Positions 1 through 7,440 of a stretch of DNA of 64,000 bases are shown piece after piece. The first letter of the stretch is position 1. Each line of letters starts with the position of its first letter. Below the pieces are notes generated by a model, which worked only from the letters and a program-made list of their open reading frames with translations, did not search any database and was not told where the DNA came from. Source of the stretch: Tardibacter chloracetimidivorans (GTDB lineage Bacteria > Pseudomonadota > Alphaproteobacteria > Sphingomonadales > Sphingomonadaceae); NCBI RefSeq assembly GCF_001890385.1, contig NZ_CP018221.1:1-64000 (forward strand), written 5' to 3'. A program made the translations under genes and the position numbers.

Positions 1-2
1 CA

Positions 3-1115
3 TGGCGCGAGCACTTCGACGCGAAGACTCTCGCACACGAGGAACGGATGCTCCAGGCCGCCGCCTATATCGTGTGCGCCTACCTGACCGGCATGCGCGA
101 CTGCGAGGTGCAGGCGATGCGGCGCGGGTGTCTCTCTATCGCGCGCAGTGAGGACGGCCTGATCGAGCGGCATCGCATCCGATCGACCATCTACAAGCGC
201 CGGGCGGCCGTGGGCGAGGCGGCGAGCTGGGTGACGATAGAGCCGGTCGCCGATGCGATCACGGTGCTCGAACGCCTGTCGGCAGGACCGGCGCGCGCCA
301 GCGGCAGCGATACGCTCTGGCCGGTGCTGCGCGCGAGCGCCGTCTCCAAGACGCATCTGTCGAGCGAGGTGGTCCGTCAGCTCAACACCTTCCGCGATCA
401 CCTCAACACCGCCTTCGGCAGCCCCGATATGCCGGTCATCCCGCCCGGTCCCGATGGCAAGCCGTGGCGCATCACGACGCGGCAGTTCCGGCGCACGATC
501 GCGTGGCACATCGCCAACCGTCCGTTCGGCACCATCGCCGGCATGATCCAGTACAAGCACGCCTCGGTCGCCGCGTTCGAAGGCTATGCCGGGACCAGCG
601 CATCGGGGTTTCGCGCTGAGGTCGAGGCGCAGTGCCGGCTCGGTCAGACTGATGACCTGCTGGACTATTTCGACCGGCGTCAGGGCGGCGCATCGCTTGG
701 CGGGCCGGCGGGACCGCGTATCGGGCGGACGCTCGACGATGCCGCCGTTCAGCTCGGGCCATTGCCCGCCATGATCGCCGATCGCGCCCGCCTGCGCGTC
801 ATGCTCGCCAGCGTCGCGCGCACCTTCCATGTCGGCCCGCTCGCGGATTGCTTCTTCGATCCCGCGACCGCGCTCTGCCTCAAGCGCGTGACGACCCCCG
901 ATCCCGCGCAGCCACTCACCGCCCTGTGCGAGCCGACCCGCTGTCCCAACGCCTGCATCACCGCCCGCCACAGGCCGGCCTGGGAACGCGCGGCGGCCGA
1001 TGTCAGGGCGCATCTACGCGAACGGCGCATCTCCGATCTCCAGCGTCAAGCTCTCCAGCGCGAGCTCGATCGCCTGACCGCGGTGATTGCCGGGATCGAT
1101 CCTCCCGCGCCGTAG
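3..1115 (+). CDS. Tyrosine recombinase/integrase, 5' truncated by window edge
   Basis: The frame is open to the window edge, so about 370 C-terminal residues are visible. A box-I arginine sits in LTGMRDCEV near the start of the visible part; a box-II-like segment TTRQFRRT follows, with Thr/Arg where most integrases have His, and then a KH...EGY segment that would supply the late His and the nucleophilic Tyr. The C-terminal 100 residues hold a Cys cluster (CFFDP, ALCL, LCEPTRCPNACI) that may bind zinc, and a helical tail. It is not close to the P4-type integrase at the tRNA end. It may be a second recombinase of the element or a leftover of another one. Family call is firm; role is unknown. 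Confidence 0.75.
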   Translation, partial: WREHFDAKTLAHEERMLQAAAYIVCAYLTGMRDCEVQAMRRGCLSIARSEDGLIERHRIRSTIYKRRAAVGEAASWVTIEPVADAITVLERLSAGPARASGSDTLWPVLRASAVSKTHLSSEVVRQLNTFRDHLNTAFGSPDMPVIPPGPDGKPWRITTRQFRRTIAWHIANRPFGTIAGMIQYKHASVAAFEGYAGTSASGFRAEVEAQCRLGQTDDLLDYFDRRQGGASLGGPAGPRIGRTLDDAAVQLGPLPAMIADRARLRVMLASVARTFHVGPLADCFFDPATALCLKRVTTPDPAQPLTALCEPTRCPNACITARHRPAWERAAADVRAHLRERRISDLQRQALQRELDRLTAVIAGIDPPAP

Positions 1116-1284
1116 ACCACCCCGGCTGTTGGCGGAGTCCTGCGCCGGTCGGCGCGCCCGCGCAACGGCTTCGCCGTCCTTCGCTTCGCTGCGGCCCTGA
1201 CGGGTGCGCGAGCCCCCCTGTGCCCGGCGCGAACGGGCCTCCGCCGCCGGGGATGGTCCCCGCCGCGAGAACGGAGAACAGATC

Positions 1285-2151
1285 ATGTCAGCCTCACCAC
1301 GTGTCGACGTCTACGCGCGCATCACGCAAGCGATCGTCAACGCCATCGAAGCCGGCACCGGCACCTGGCGCATGCCGTGGCATCATTCCGGCGCCGACGT
1401 CACCCGCCCGACCAACGTCGCCAGCGGCAAGCCCTATCGCGGCATAAATACGGTCTCGCTCTGGGCGGCCGCCTATGGCAGCGGCTATGCGAGCGGGGTC
1501 TGGGGCACCTATCGCCAGTGGCAGGCGCTCGGCGCGCAGGTCCGCAAGGGCGAGCACGCCAGCCTCGGCGTCCTCTGGAAGGAGTTTCGCGCGAAGGGTG
1601 ACGAAGCCAGCGACGATGATGGCGACCACCGACGGCTTTTCGCCAAGGCGTTCAGCCTGTTCAACGCCGATCAGATCGATGGCTATGCGCCCGAACCGGG
1701 GCCGGTCCTGCCCGAGAGCGAACGCCTCGCCGCCGCCGAAGCCTTCATCGCCGCGCTCGGCATCGATACCGTCTACGGCTCGGCCAGCGCCTATTATCAC
1801 ATCGCCGAAGACCGCATCCACATGCCGGATTTCAGCGCCTTCCACGACGCCCACGGCTTCTACGCCACCCATATTCACGAGGCAGCTCATGCCAGTGGCG
1901 CAGCCCATCGGCTCGACCGGGATTTCAGCACCAAGTGGACCAAGCACGCGCTCGCCATGGAGGAAGCGACCGCCGAGCTGACCGCATCGTTCCTGCTCGC
2001 CGATCTCGGGATCGCGCACGAACCGCGACCCGATCACGCGGCCTACATCGCCTCCTGGCTGCAACTGCTCAAGGACGAGCCCCGGGCGATCTTCACCGCG
2101 GCGAGCAAGGCGCAGGCGGCGGCCGACTGGATGCACACCCGGCAGCCATGA
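1285..2151 (+). CDS. ardC: ArdC-like antirestriction protein (DUF1738 plus zincin-like domain)
   Basis: Predicted to protect incoming single-stranded element DNA in a new host. The 288-residue protein has the ArdC N-terminal DNA-binding type domain (residues about 5-130) and a metallopeptidase-like C-terminal domain with HEAAH at 198-202, the zincin HExxH pattern, followed by an E-rich helix (MEEATAELTASFLLADLG). I chose ATG 1285 because a GGAGA ribosome site lies just upstream and the family starts with a short basic helix; an upstream in-frame start at 1204 lies in a GC-rich leader. A hairpin follows the stop codon. ArdC-type proteins are established as antirestriction or ssDNA-protecting factors on conjugative plasmids; function here is inferred from family. 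Confidence 0.9.
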   Translation: MSASPRVDVYARITQAIVNAIEAGTGTWRMPWHHSGADVTRPTNVASGKPYRGINTVSLWAAAYGSGYASGVWGTYRQWQALGAQVRKGEHASLGVLWKEFRAKGDEASDDDGDHRRLFAKAFSLFNADQIDGYAPEPGPVLPESERLAAAEAFIAALGIDTVYGSASAYYHIAEDRIHMPDFSAFHDAHGFYATHIHEAAHASGAAHRLDRDFSTKWTKHALAMEEATAELTASFLLADLGIAHEPRPDHAAYIASWLQLLKDEPRAIFTAASKAQAAADWMHTRQP

Positions 2152-2510
2152 TCCAGCAGCAACCAACGCTGAGCGGCCGATCCCTCGCGGGCTCGGCCGC
2201 TTCGTCGCGCATGGCGATGCGCGGGCTTCGCCCGCTCACCAACGGACGCCGCTGGCGCGGCGGCGCTGATTTTTCGGGCCTCCCTCGATGCGGGTCTGGT
2301 CGGCGCTCCCTGCTAGGCCCGCCACGGCGCGCCGCAAGCCCGGCTTCGCCGAGCCGGGTGCGGCCCGCCGCTTGCGCGGGCCTCTCCGGTCGTTCTCGCC
2401 GCCCGCCCCCGCATCGGGGGAGCCATGGGGTTCTGGGCAGTGCTGGAGGCACCGATGGTTTTTATTTCCAACCGCCATTTTTGGCTGGACTGTCAGGATA
2501 TCGGGCCGAA
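2152..2510. other. GC-rich intergenic block with several hairpins
   Basis: No gene is seen in these 359 bases. The block holds a 9-bp inverted repeat (2172-2180 with 2193-2201) right after the ardC stop, a 6-bp stem with a TTC loop (2221-2235), a 7-bp stem (2339-2345 with 2352-2358), and then an AT-richer stretch before the ArdC fragment at 2511. The loop region of the first hairpin contains GATCCCTCGCGGGC, which recurs directly after parB (5062-5075). Confidence 0.6.
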
Positions 2511-2729
2511 ATGGGTTCGGCCTTCCTCTGCGCCGCGCTCGGCATCGTGCCGACCGTCCGCCACGCCGATTACCTTGGCAGTTGGCTGGACGTGCTGCGC
2601 GAGGACAATCGCGCGATCTTCCGCGCCGCGAGCGCCGCGACCAAGGCTGCCGACTGGCTGCTGGCGAAACACGCCGCCGCCCAAGTCGAGGCTACCCAAG
2701 GCGATACTGGCGAACGGAGGGCGGCATGA
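2511..2729 (+). pseudogene. C-terminal fragment of a second ArdC-like gene
   Basis: The 72-residue frame from ATG 2511 lines up with the last part of the ArdC protein encoded just upstream: FLCAALGI matches FLLADLGI, GSWLDVLREDNRAIFRAAS matches ASWLQLLKDEPRAIFTAAS, and KAADWLL matches AAADWM. The zinc motif and the whole N-terminal domain are missing. The sequence is diverged from the neighbour, so it is an older paralogue remnant and not a recent duplication. Its stop overlaps the start of the DUF2958 gene (ATGA), so it may still be translated and couple that gene. Remnant status is inferred from the missing domains; an intact small protein is the alternative. Confidence 0.75.
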
Positions 2730-3133
2730 TCCTGCTCACCCCCGAGCTTCACGCCGCGCTGCGCGTGAACGACCAACGCTCTGCCGGGAGCGACCATGAT
2801 CCCGCGCCAGTCGTCAAATTTTTCAACCCGCTGGGCGCGGCGACGTGGCTGGCGACCGAACTTTACGACGATGGCGACACCCTGTTCGGATTGGCGGACC
2901 TTGGGTTCGGCTGTCCCGAGCTTGGCTGTTTCAGCCTGTCCGAACTGGCGAGCGTCCGCCTGCCGTTCGGCCTCGGCATAGAACGCGACCTCGCCTTTAC
3001 CACGACCGCCCGACTGTCCGTCTGGGCCGAATGGGCGCGCCGCGCCGGTTCGATCTTGTGGGCCGAAACCCTTCTCCGTCGTGCCGCCCGTGAAGGCGGC
3101 GACGGCCCCGAGCTTCCGCCTTCTGGCGGATGA
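2726..3133 (+). CDS. DUF2958 domain protein
   Basis: A 135-residue protein matching the DUF2958 family by its recognisable core: KFFNPLGAATWLATEL, then a GDTLFGLADLG segment, CPELG, and FGLGIERDLAF. The family is small, soluble, of unknown function and common on conjugative elements of Alphaproteobacteria. ATG 2726 overlaps the stop of the ArdC fragment; GGAGG lies a few bases upstream. The next gene, parB, follows after an 82-base leader with a perfect inverted repeat. No transmembrane or catalytic motif is visible. Confidence 0.85.
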   Translation: MILLTPELHAALRVNDQRSAGSDHDPAPVVKFFNPLGAATWLATELYDDGDTLFGLADLGFGCPELGCFSLSELASVRLPFGLGIERDLAFTTTARLSVWAEWARRAGSILWAETLLRRAAREGGDGPELPPSGG

Positions 3134-3160
3134 CGCGCGGCGCGTAACGCCGCTTTGTAA

Positions 3161-3196
3161 GCCGGTCCGCCCACCCGGAAAGATCGACGGACCGGC
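3161..3196 (+). promoter_or_regulatory. 9-bp inverted repeat in the parB leader
   Basis: GCCGGTCCG (3161-3169) and CGGACCGGC (3188-3196) are perfect inverted repeats separated by 18 bases, ending 19 bases before the parB start and just before its AAGGAG ribosome site. It could be a protein operator (for example for ParB itself) or an mRNA hairpin that tunes translation. The repeat is seen; its role is inferred. Confidence 0.45.
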
Positions 3197-3215
3197 ACTC
3201 ACAAGGAGTAGACCG

Positions 3216-5063
3216 ATGAAACTCGATTTTATCCCGCTCGACAAGCTAGTCGTGAGCAAGGCCAACATGCGCTATGGCAAGAAGGCTCCCGATGTCTCCG
3301 ACATCCTGCCGACCGTGCGCAGCCGTGGCGTCATCCAGCCGGTCATCGTCCGCCCGAACTGCGCGCCCGATGGCTATGAGATCGTCGCCGGAAGCCGCCG
3401 CTTCCATGCCGCAAGGATCGTCGCCGACGAACGTCGCGCGACGGGCGACGCCGATCCCGATGCGGCAATGCTGCCCTGCGCCATTCTTGACGATGGCGAC
3501 GACGCCGACGCCATCGAGGCGTCGATGATCGAGAACATGGCGCGGCTCGACCCCGACGAGGTGACGCAGTGGGAGAATTTCACCCGCCTCGTCCGCGAGG
3601 GCCGCAAGGTCGAGGATATCGCCGCCACCTTCGGACTGCCCGACCTCACCATCCGCCGCGTGCTGGCGCTCGGTAACCTGCTGCCGCGCATCCGCGATCT
3701 CTACCGCAAGGAGCAGATCGACCGCGCGACGGTGCGCCACCTGACCTTGGCCTCCAAGAGCCAGCAAAAGGCATGGCTGGCGCTGGCCGAGGACGAGGAC
3801 AGCTATGTGCCGACCGGCCACCAGTTGAAGGCGTGGCTGTTCGGCGGGCAGTCGATCCCGGCGAAACATGCGCTGTTCGACGTGGAGGCGAGCGGACTTG
3901 CGACCATCGCCGACCTGTTCGGCGACGACCGCTATTTCGCCGACGCCGATGCGTTCTGGACCGTGCAGAACGAGGCGATCGAGGCGCGCCGCGCGGCCTA
4001 TGTCGAACAGGGCTGGGCCGACGCGATCATCGTGCCGCCGTCCGATCATTTCTCGACATGGGAATATGAGAAGGCGGGCAAGCGCAAGGGCGGGCGCGTC
4101 TATCTCGACGTGCGCGCGAGCGGCGAAGTCACGATCCATGAGGGCTATGTCAGTCGCAAGGAGGCGGCGCGGATCGCCAAGGCCGAGGGCTCGGAGAATG
4201 GTGGCGCAACCGGCCACAAGCCCGCCCGGCCCGAGATAACGAGCACGATGCAGACCTATGTCGACCTGCATCGCCACGCCGCCGTCCGCGCCGCGCTGAC
4301 CGGCCATCCGGCCATCGCGCTGCGCTTGATGGTGGCCCATGCCATCGGCGGCTCGCACCTCTGGCGCGTCACGCCCGAGCCGCAATCGACGCGCAACGAG
4401 GACGTCCGCGACAGCCTCGACAACGGCAAGGCCGAGGCGGATTTCGACGAGCGCCGTCGCGCCGTGCTGGCAGTTCTCGGCTTCTCCGCTGAGGAACCGA
4501 CCGTGACCGGAGGAAACGGCGACGACTATGGTGTCGTCGGCATCTTCCAGCGGCTGCTGGACCTTCCCGATACGGTCGTCATGGAGGTGATCGCCATCGT
4601 CATGGGCGAAACGCTGGCTTGCGGAAGCGCCGCCGTCGAGGCGGTGGGCATGGAGATCGGCGTCGATATGGCGCGCTGCTGGCAGGCCGACGACGCCTTT
4701 TTCGAGCTGATCCGCGACCGGGAAGTGCTGACCCGGATCGTCGCCGAGGTGGCGGGCGAAACCGTCGCCAGCGCCAATGCGGGCGAGAAGACCAAGACGC
4801 TGAAACGCATCGTCCGCGATCATCTCGACGGCACCAACGGGCGCGAGCGGCGCGAGAACTGGGTGCCGCGCTGGATGGCGTTCCCGCCCGCAGCCTATAC
4901 GGCGCGCGGCGGCGTCGGCACCGTCGCGGCCCATGCCAAGGCGCAGGCTGCGCGCGAGATCGAGCGGTTCCGCCCAAGCGACGACGAGCCTGATCCGACC
5001 GCGCCCGGCGCGGTGATGGCCACGCCGGACCCCGACGACGAGGCCGACCGGCTCGCCGCCTGA
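3216..5063 (+). CDS. parB: ParB/RepB/Spo0J-family protein of the mobile element
   Basis: The 615-residue protein has a ParB N-terminal nucleotidase/clamp domain: LDKLVVSKANMR at the start, IVAGSRRFHAA around 56-66 and ENMARLDPDE at 106-115, followed by an HTH region (about 131-165). The remaining 400 residues are a long C-terminal region seen in ICE-type ParB proteins and not in chromosomal ParB. No ParA gene lies beside it, so classic partition is unlikely; a role in element stability or gene regulation is possible. ATG 3216 is preceded by AAGGAG at a good distance. A 10-bp GC hairpin follows the stop codon. A long antisense frame covers it but lacks any recognisable domain. Confidence 0.9.
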   Translation: MKLDFIPLDKLVVSKANMRYGKKAPDVSDILPTVRSRGVIQPVIVRPNCAPDGYEIVAGSRRFHAARIVADERRATGDADPDAAMLPCAILDDGDDADAIEASMIENMARLDPDEVTQWENFTRLVREGRKVEDIAATFGLPDLTIRRVLALGNLLPRIRDLYRKEQIDRATVRHLTLASKSQQKAWLALAEDEDSYVPTGHQLKAWLFGGQSIPAKHALFDVEASGLATIADLFGDDRYFADADAFWTVQNEAIEARRAAYVEQGWADAIIVPPSDHFSTWEYEKAGKRKGGRVYLDVRASGEVTIHEGYVSRKEAARIAKAEGSENGGATGHKPARPEITSTMQTYVDLHRHAAVRAALTGHPAIALRLMVAHAIGGSHLWRVTPEPQSTRNEDVRDSLDNGKAEADFDERRRAVLAVLGFSAEEPTVTGGNGDDYGVVGIFQRLLDLPDTVVMEVIAIVMGETLACGSAAVEAVGMEIGVDMARCWQADDAFFELIRDREVLTRIVAEVAGETVASANAGEKTKTLKRIVRDHLDGTNGRERRENWVPRWMAFPPAAYTARGGVGTVAAHAKAQAAREIERFRPSDDEPDPTAPGAVMATPDPDDEADRLAA

Positions 5064-5100
5064 TCCCTCGCGGGCGGCGGAGCGCGAGCGCCGCCGCCCG
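5062..5100 (+). terminator. Strong GC hairpin after parB, no T-tract
   Basis: CGGGCGGCGG (5071-5080) pairs perfectly with CCGCCGCCCG (5091-5100) across a 10-base loop, right after the parB stop. There is no clear T-run, so it may stabilise mRNA ends or act as a weak or factor-dependent terminator. The 14 bases GATCCCTCGCGGGC overlapping its left side also occur after ardC at 2179-2192. Confidence 0.45.
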
Positions 5101-5175
5101 CATCTTTCCATTCTCGAAAATTCGGCCGCGCACCCTCGCCCTGACGGGCTCGGGCGCGCGGGAAAGGAGACCATC

Positions 5176-5619
5176 ATGGCCGACCGCGTATCCGCGAGCA
5201 TCACCATCGGCGGCACCCTGCCGCGATCCCTGCTGCCCGATCTCGCCGCTCTCGTTGAAGCGGAGGGACTGTCCACCGAATGGGACGGCGAAACCTTCAC
5301 GCTCGCGATGTTTCGCGAAGGCGCGCCGCTCGAACTCATGGCGCATGAAGTGGCCTGGGGCCGGTTCGAGCGCCTCGAAAGCTGGTGCGTCACGCATGGC
5401 CTGCCCTTTGCGCGCTGGTCGGGCGCCTATTGCGGCCAATGGGGCGCCGAGCGCGCCGTGTTCACCGGCGCGGGCGAGGTGCAGTGCTATGCCGCCGACG
5501 AGGACGACTATCTCCTGATCGGCCGCTGCACCGTCGAGCGTCTCGGCAGCTACGAGGCGATCCTAGCCCACTTCGCGGCAGGCGATTTCGCCGTGCCGCC
5601 GCTGCGGCTGATGCCCTGA
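5176..5619 (+). CDS. Conserved hypothetical ICE protein, 147 aa
   Basis: I do not recognise a named domain. The protein is soluble and acidic, with an N-terminal segment on a two-helix pattern (LPRSLLPDLAALVEAEGL), a central beta-rich part (FTLAMFREGAPLELMAHEVAWGRFERLE) and a Trp/Tyr-rich stretch (FARWSGAYCGQWGAERAVF). The start is well supported by AAGGAG before ATG 5176. The gene lies between parB and a convergent thermonuclease gene, with hairpins on both sides, like its neighbours. It probably belongs to the accessory set of this ICE type; function unknown. Confidence 0.75.
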   Translation: MADRVSASITIGGTLPRSLLPDLAALVEAEGLSTEWDGETFTLAMFREGAPLELMAHEVAWGRFERLESWCVTHGLPFARWSGAYCGQWGAERAVFTGAGEVQCYAADEDDYLLIGRCTVERLGSYEAILAHFAAGDFAVPPLRLMP

Positions 5620-5624
5620 ATATC

Positions 5625-5665
5625 GGCCGCGCCCCGGCCTGCTGGCGCGGGCCGGGGGCGCGGCC
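5625..5665. terminator. Long GC hairpin between convergent genes
   Basis: GGCCGCGCCCC (5625-5635) pairs with GGGGCGCGGCC (5655-5665); the stem can extend inward by GGCC/GGCC with one bulged G. It lies exactly in the gap between the rightward gene ending at 5619 and the leftward thermonuclease gene ending at 5681, where a bidirectional terminator is expected, but no T-run is present on either strand. Confidence 0.5.
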
Positions 5666-5680
5666 ATTCCCTTGTCCTCA

Positions 5681-6082
5681 TCAGCGTGCGCGCGCGCACC
5701 AGTCGGGCTTGCGCTGCCCGCGCGGCCACCAGCGCGCGACGCCCGTCGCCACCAGTTCGGATCCCACATCGCGACCGGCCAGCGTCACCCGCGCGACCGT
5801 GCGATTATAGCTACGCCCGACCCGCATGATGGTGACATTCCGGCCATCGAGCAGCATCCGGGCACGCGCGGTCGCGGATTGTCCGAGCGCGATCTCGGCC
5901 CTGCATTTTGCCTGTCCCGCATGTGTTTCCGGCGCGTCGATCCCGGCGATGCGGATGCGCTCGCCGCTCTCCAGCCGGAAGGTGTCGCCGTCGATCACAT
6001 GGCCGACGCGCCCCTGGTCGGCTGGCGCGGCGGCGATCAGCAGGAGCGCGGCGCAGCTCACCGGCAGGCGGATGGCAATCAT
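5681..6082 (-). CDS. Secreted thermonuclease (SNase-like)
   Basis: Staphylococcal-nuclease-like fold protein of 133 residues that would cut DNA or RNA outside the cytoplasm. An N-terminal hydrophobic signal segment (IAIRLPVSCAALLLIAAAPA) precedes the core, whose signature VIDGDTFRL...RIRIAGIDAPET gives the metal-binding Asp residues and the Glu, and a later SYNRTVARV holds a basic residue near the usual active-site Arg. I prefer ATG 6082 because AGGA lies 8 bases upstream; ATG 6088 would be too close to it. The family is frequent on conjugative elements of Alphaproteobacteria, where its role is not established. Confidence 0.88.
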   Translation of the reverse strand: MIAIRLPVSCAALLLIAAAPADQGRVGHVIDGDTFRLESGERIRIAGIDAPETHAGQAKCRAEIALGQSATARARMLLDGRNVTIMRVGRSYNRTVARVTLAGRDVGSELVATGVARWWPRGQRKPDWCARAR

Positions 6083-6535
6083 CGACATGGTCCTGGCCTC
6101 TATCGCCTTTCGCACCGGACCCGAAGTCCTGACCGGTCGTCATCGGCCGCACAGCGGGAATGTCGGCGGCATCGGCGTGCGTGCGTTTGGACGGTCGGTC
6201 CGATGGCATGGTGGCGCGTCCGCGCTGTCCTTGCCTGATCCATCGCGAGGGTGAACGGCGGCATTATCTTCGTCGCCACTGCCATCTCCCCACGCCGTTT
6301 CCGGCTCCTCGGGCGCATGACCTGGGACGGCCGCAGTCCCGCGAAACCATCGCCGCGCGGCTTATTTCCCCGCCCGCCAGGCGGGCTCCTCGCGGTCGCT
6401 GCGCTTCAAATAAGCCTTCGGCTCCGGTCCTCCGCTGCCGCTCCGGCCTGCCGGTTCGCGGGGCCTGCCGTGACCGTCCCTCCGGTCCGCCCATCGCCCG
6501 GAAACGGTTCGGGGCGACTTTTCAGGAGACGAACA
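6083..6535. other. Intergenic block with a structured DUF736 leader
   Basis: No gene is seen in these 453 bases. The main structure is an unusual AT-rich stem, GGCTTATTT (6359-6367) with AAATAAGCC (6408-6416), enclosing a near-palindromic GCCCGCC/GGCGGGC hairpin. The stretch after 6416 is GC-rich up to the CAGGAG ribosome site of the DUF736 gene. It may be a structured 5' leader of that gene. Confidence 0.5.
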
Positions 6536-6856
6536 ATGCCAGCCATCGGTTATGTCACCCGCGACGGAAACGGCTTCAAGGGCCAGCTCAAGACGCTCTC
6601 GATCCGCACCGAGATCGAGATCATTCCCAACACCCGCAAGTCCGGCGACACCCAGCCCGACTATCGCGTGTCGGCGGCCGGCGTCGAGGTCGGGGCCGGT
6701 TGGGTCCGGCGCGGCGAAATGAGCGGCAAGGACTATGTGTCGCTGTCACTCGCAGCCCCCGAATTCGGCCCGCGCCGGCTCTATGCCAATCTCGGCCGCG
6801 CCGCCGGGCAAGACGATGACGATGCCTTCGCGATCATCTGGAATCCCGCCGACTGA
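6536..6856 (+). CDS. DUF736 family protein
   Basis: A 106-residue protein with the DUF736 pattern: IGYVTRDGNGFKGQLKTL at the start, a central YRV...VEVGAGWVRRGE, and a C-terminal DYVSLSLAAPEFGPRRLYANLGR followed by FAIIWNP. DUF736 genes occur almost only on conjugative plasmids and ICEs of Proteobacteria and have no known function. ATG 6536 is preceded by CAGGAG at about 8 bases. A 9-bp GC hairpin follows the stop. Confidence 0.9.
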   Translation: MPAIGYVTRDGNGFKGQLKTLSIRTEIEIIPNTRKSGDTQPDYRVSAAGVEVGAGWVRRGEMSGKDYVSLSLAAPEFGPRRLYANLGRAAGQDDDDAFAIIWNPAD

Positions 6857-6863
6857 GCGAACC

Positions 6864-6890
6864 GCCCCGCGCTCCACCAGGGCGCGGGGC
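6864..6890 (+). terminator. GC hairpin after the DUF736 gene
   Basis: GCCCCGCGC (6864-6872) pairs with GCGCGGGGC (6882-6890) over a 9-base loop, a few bases after the stop codon. No T-run follows, so termination strength is uncertain. Confidence 0.45.
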
Positions 6891-7215
6891 ATGAAGCGGT
6901 GCGCCGGATTTGCCATAGCTCGCGAGGGACTCTGCAGGCGGGGGCGTCTGCACCGTCCGCTTTCCGTCGCACGGACGAAAGCCCGTGCCACCCGGTTCAA
7001 CCCACGCCGCTTTTATACGAAATCGACCCTCAAGAACCCGGCCGACTGAACCCGGCGCCCCGCGTCCCGCAAGGGCGCGGGGTATCGCCACCGACCCGAA
7101 ACTGGGGGGGTCGGAATCGCATGGGTCGATTTGCGACCCTGCCGAAGACGGCCGGATCGATCCAATCCGCACCTCTCAGCCGACGCACGATGCATCGGCC
7201 CAGAGGACTGGAATC
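6891..7215. other. Non-coding stretch with a second stop-plus-hairpin unit
   Basis: No gene is seen here. At 7035-7082 there is a second copy of the end of the DUF736 unit: the codons for NPAD plus a TGA stop, then a hairpin CCCCGCG (7058-7064) with CGCGGGG (7076-7082). Nothing upstream resembles DUF736, so at most a short 3' remnant is present. The remaining part leads into the HTH gene and holds a run of seven G at about 7105. Confidence 0.4.
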
Positions 7216-7440
7216 ATGGACGATACCGCCGACCGTGCGCAGGCCGCGCGCGAGACCTGCCCCTTCCTCACCGCCAAGCAGGCGGCATTTCATCTCGGTC
7301 TGGCCTACTCGACGCTGAAGCGCCTGCGCCAGACGGGAACGGGACCGAAATGCCGCCTGCATGGCCGCACATGGCGCTATCATATCGACGATATCGAGGC
7401 CTGGTCGGCGGCGCGCGCACGCGGAGGCGACCGTGGTTGA
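7216..7440 (+). CDS. Small HTH protein, possible excisionase (RDF)
   Basis: A 74-residue helix-turn-helix protein of the MerR/excisionase type: LTAKQAAFHLGLAYSTLKRLRQTG (residues 18-41) forms the HTH and the RTWRYHIDDIEAW tail the wing, as in excisionase-like HTH_17 proteins. Its stop codon overlaps the GTG start of traF, so the two are translationally coupled and co-transcribed. In the rhizobial element ICEMlSym(R7A) the excision factor rdfS is also a small HTH gene placed upstream of traF, so a directionality-factor role is a good guess. DNA binding is strongly suggested by sequence; the RDF role is inference. Confidence 0.75.
   Translation: MDDTADRAQAARETCPFLTAKQAAFHLGLAYSTLKRLRQTGTGPKCRLHGRTWRYHIDDIEAWSAARARGGDRG

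Noticed and set aside
3246-5393. Long minus-strand frame opposite parB
   Set aside because: Antisense shadow caused by high GC; no domain, and parB is clearly the real gene. The same applies to minus frames at 9633-11693, 25872-27758 and 29693-31738.
5636-6238. Several plus-strand frames opposite the thermonuclease
   Set aside because: Arg/Ser-rich shadows; the minus frame has the signal peptide and catalytic motif.
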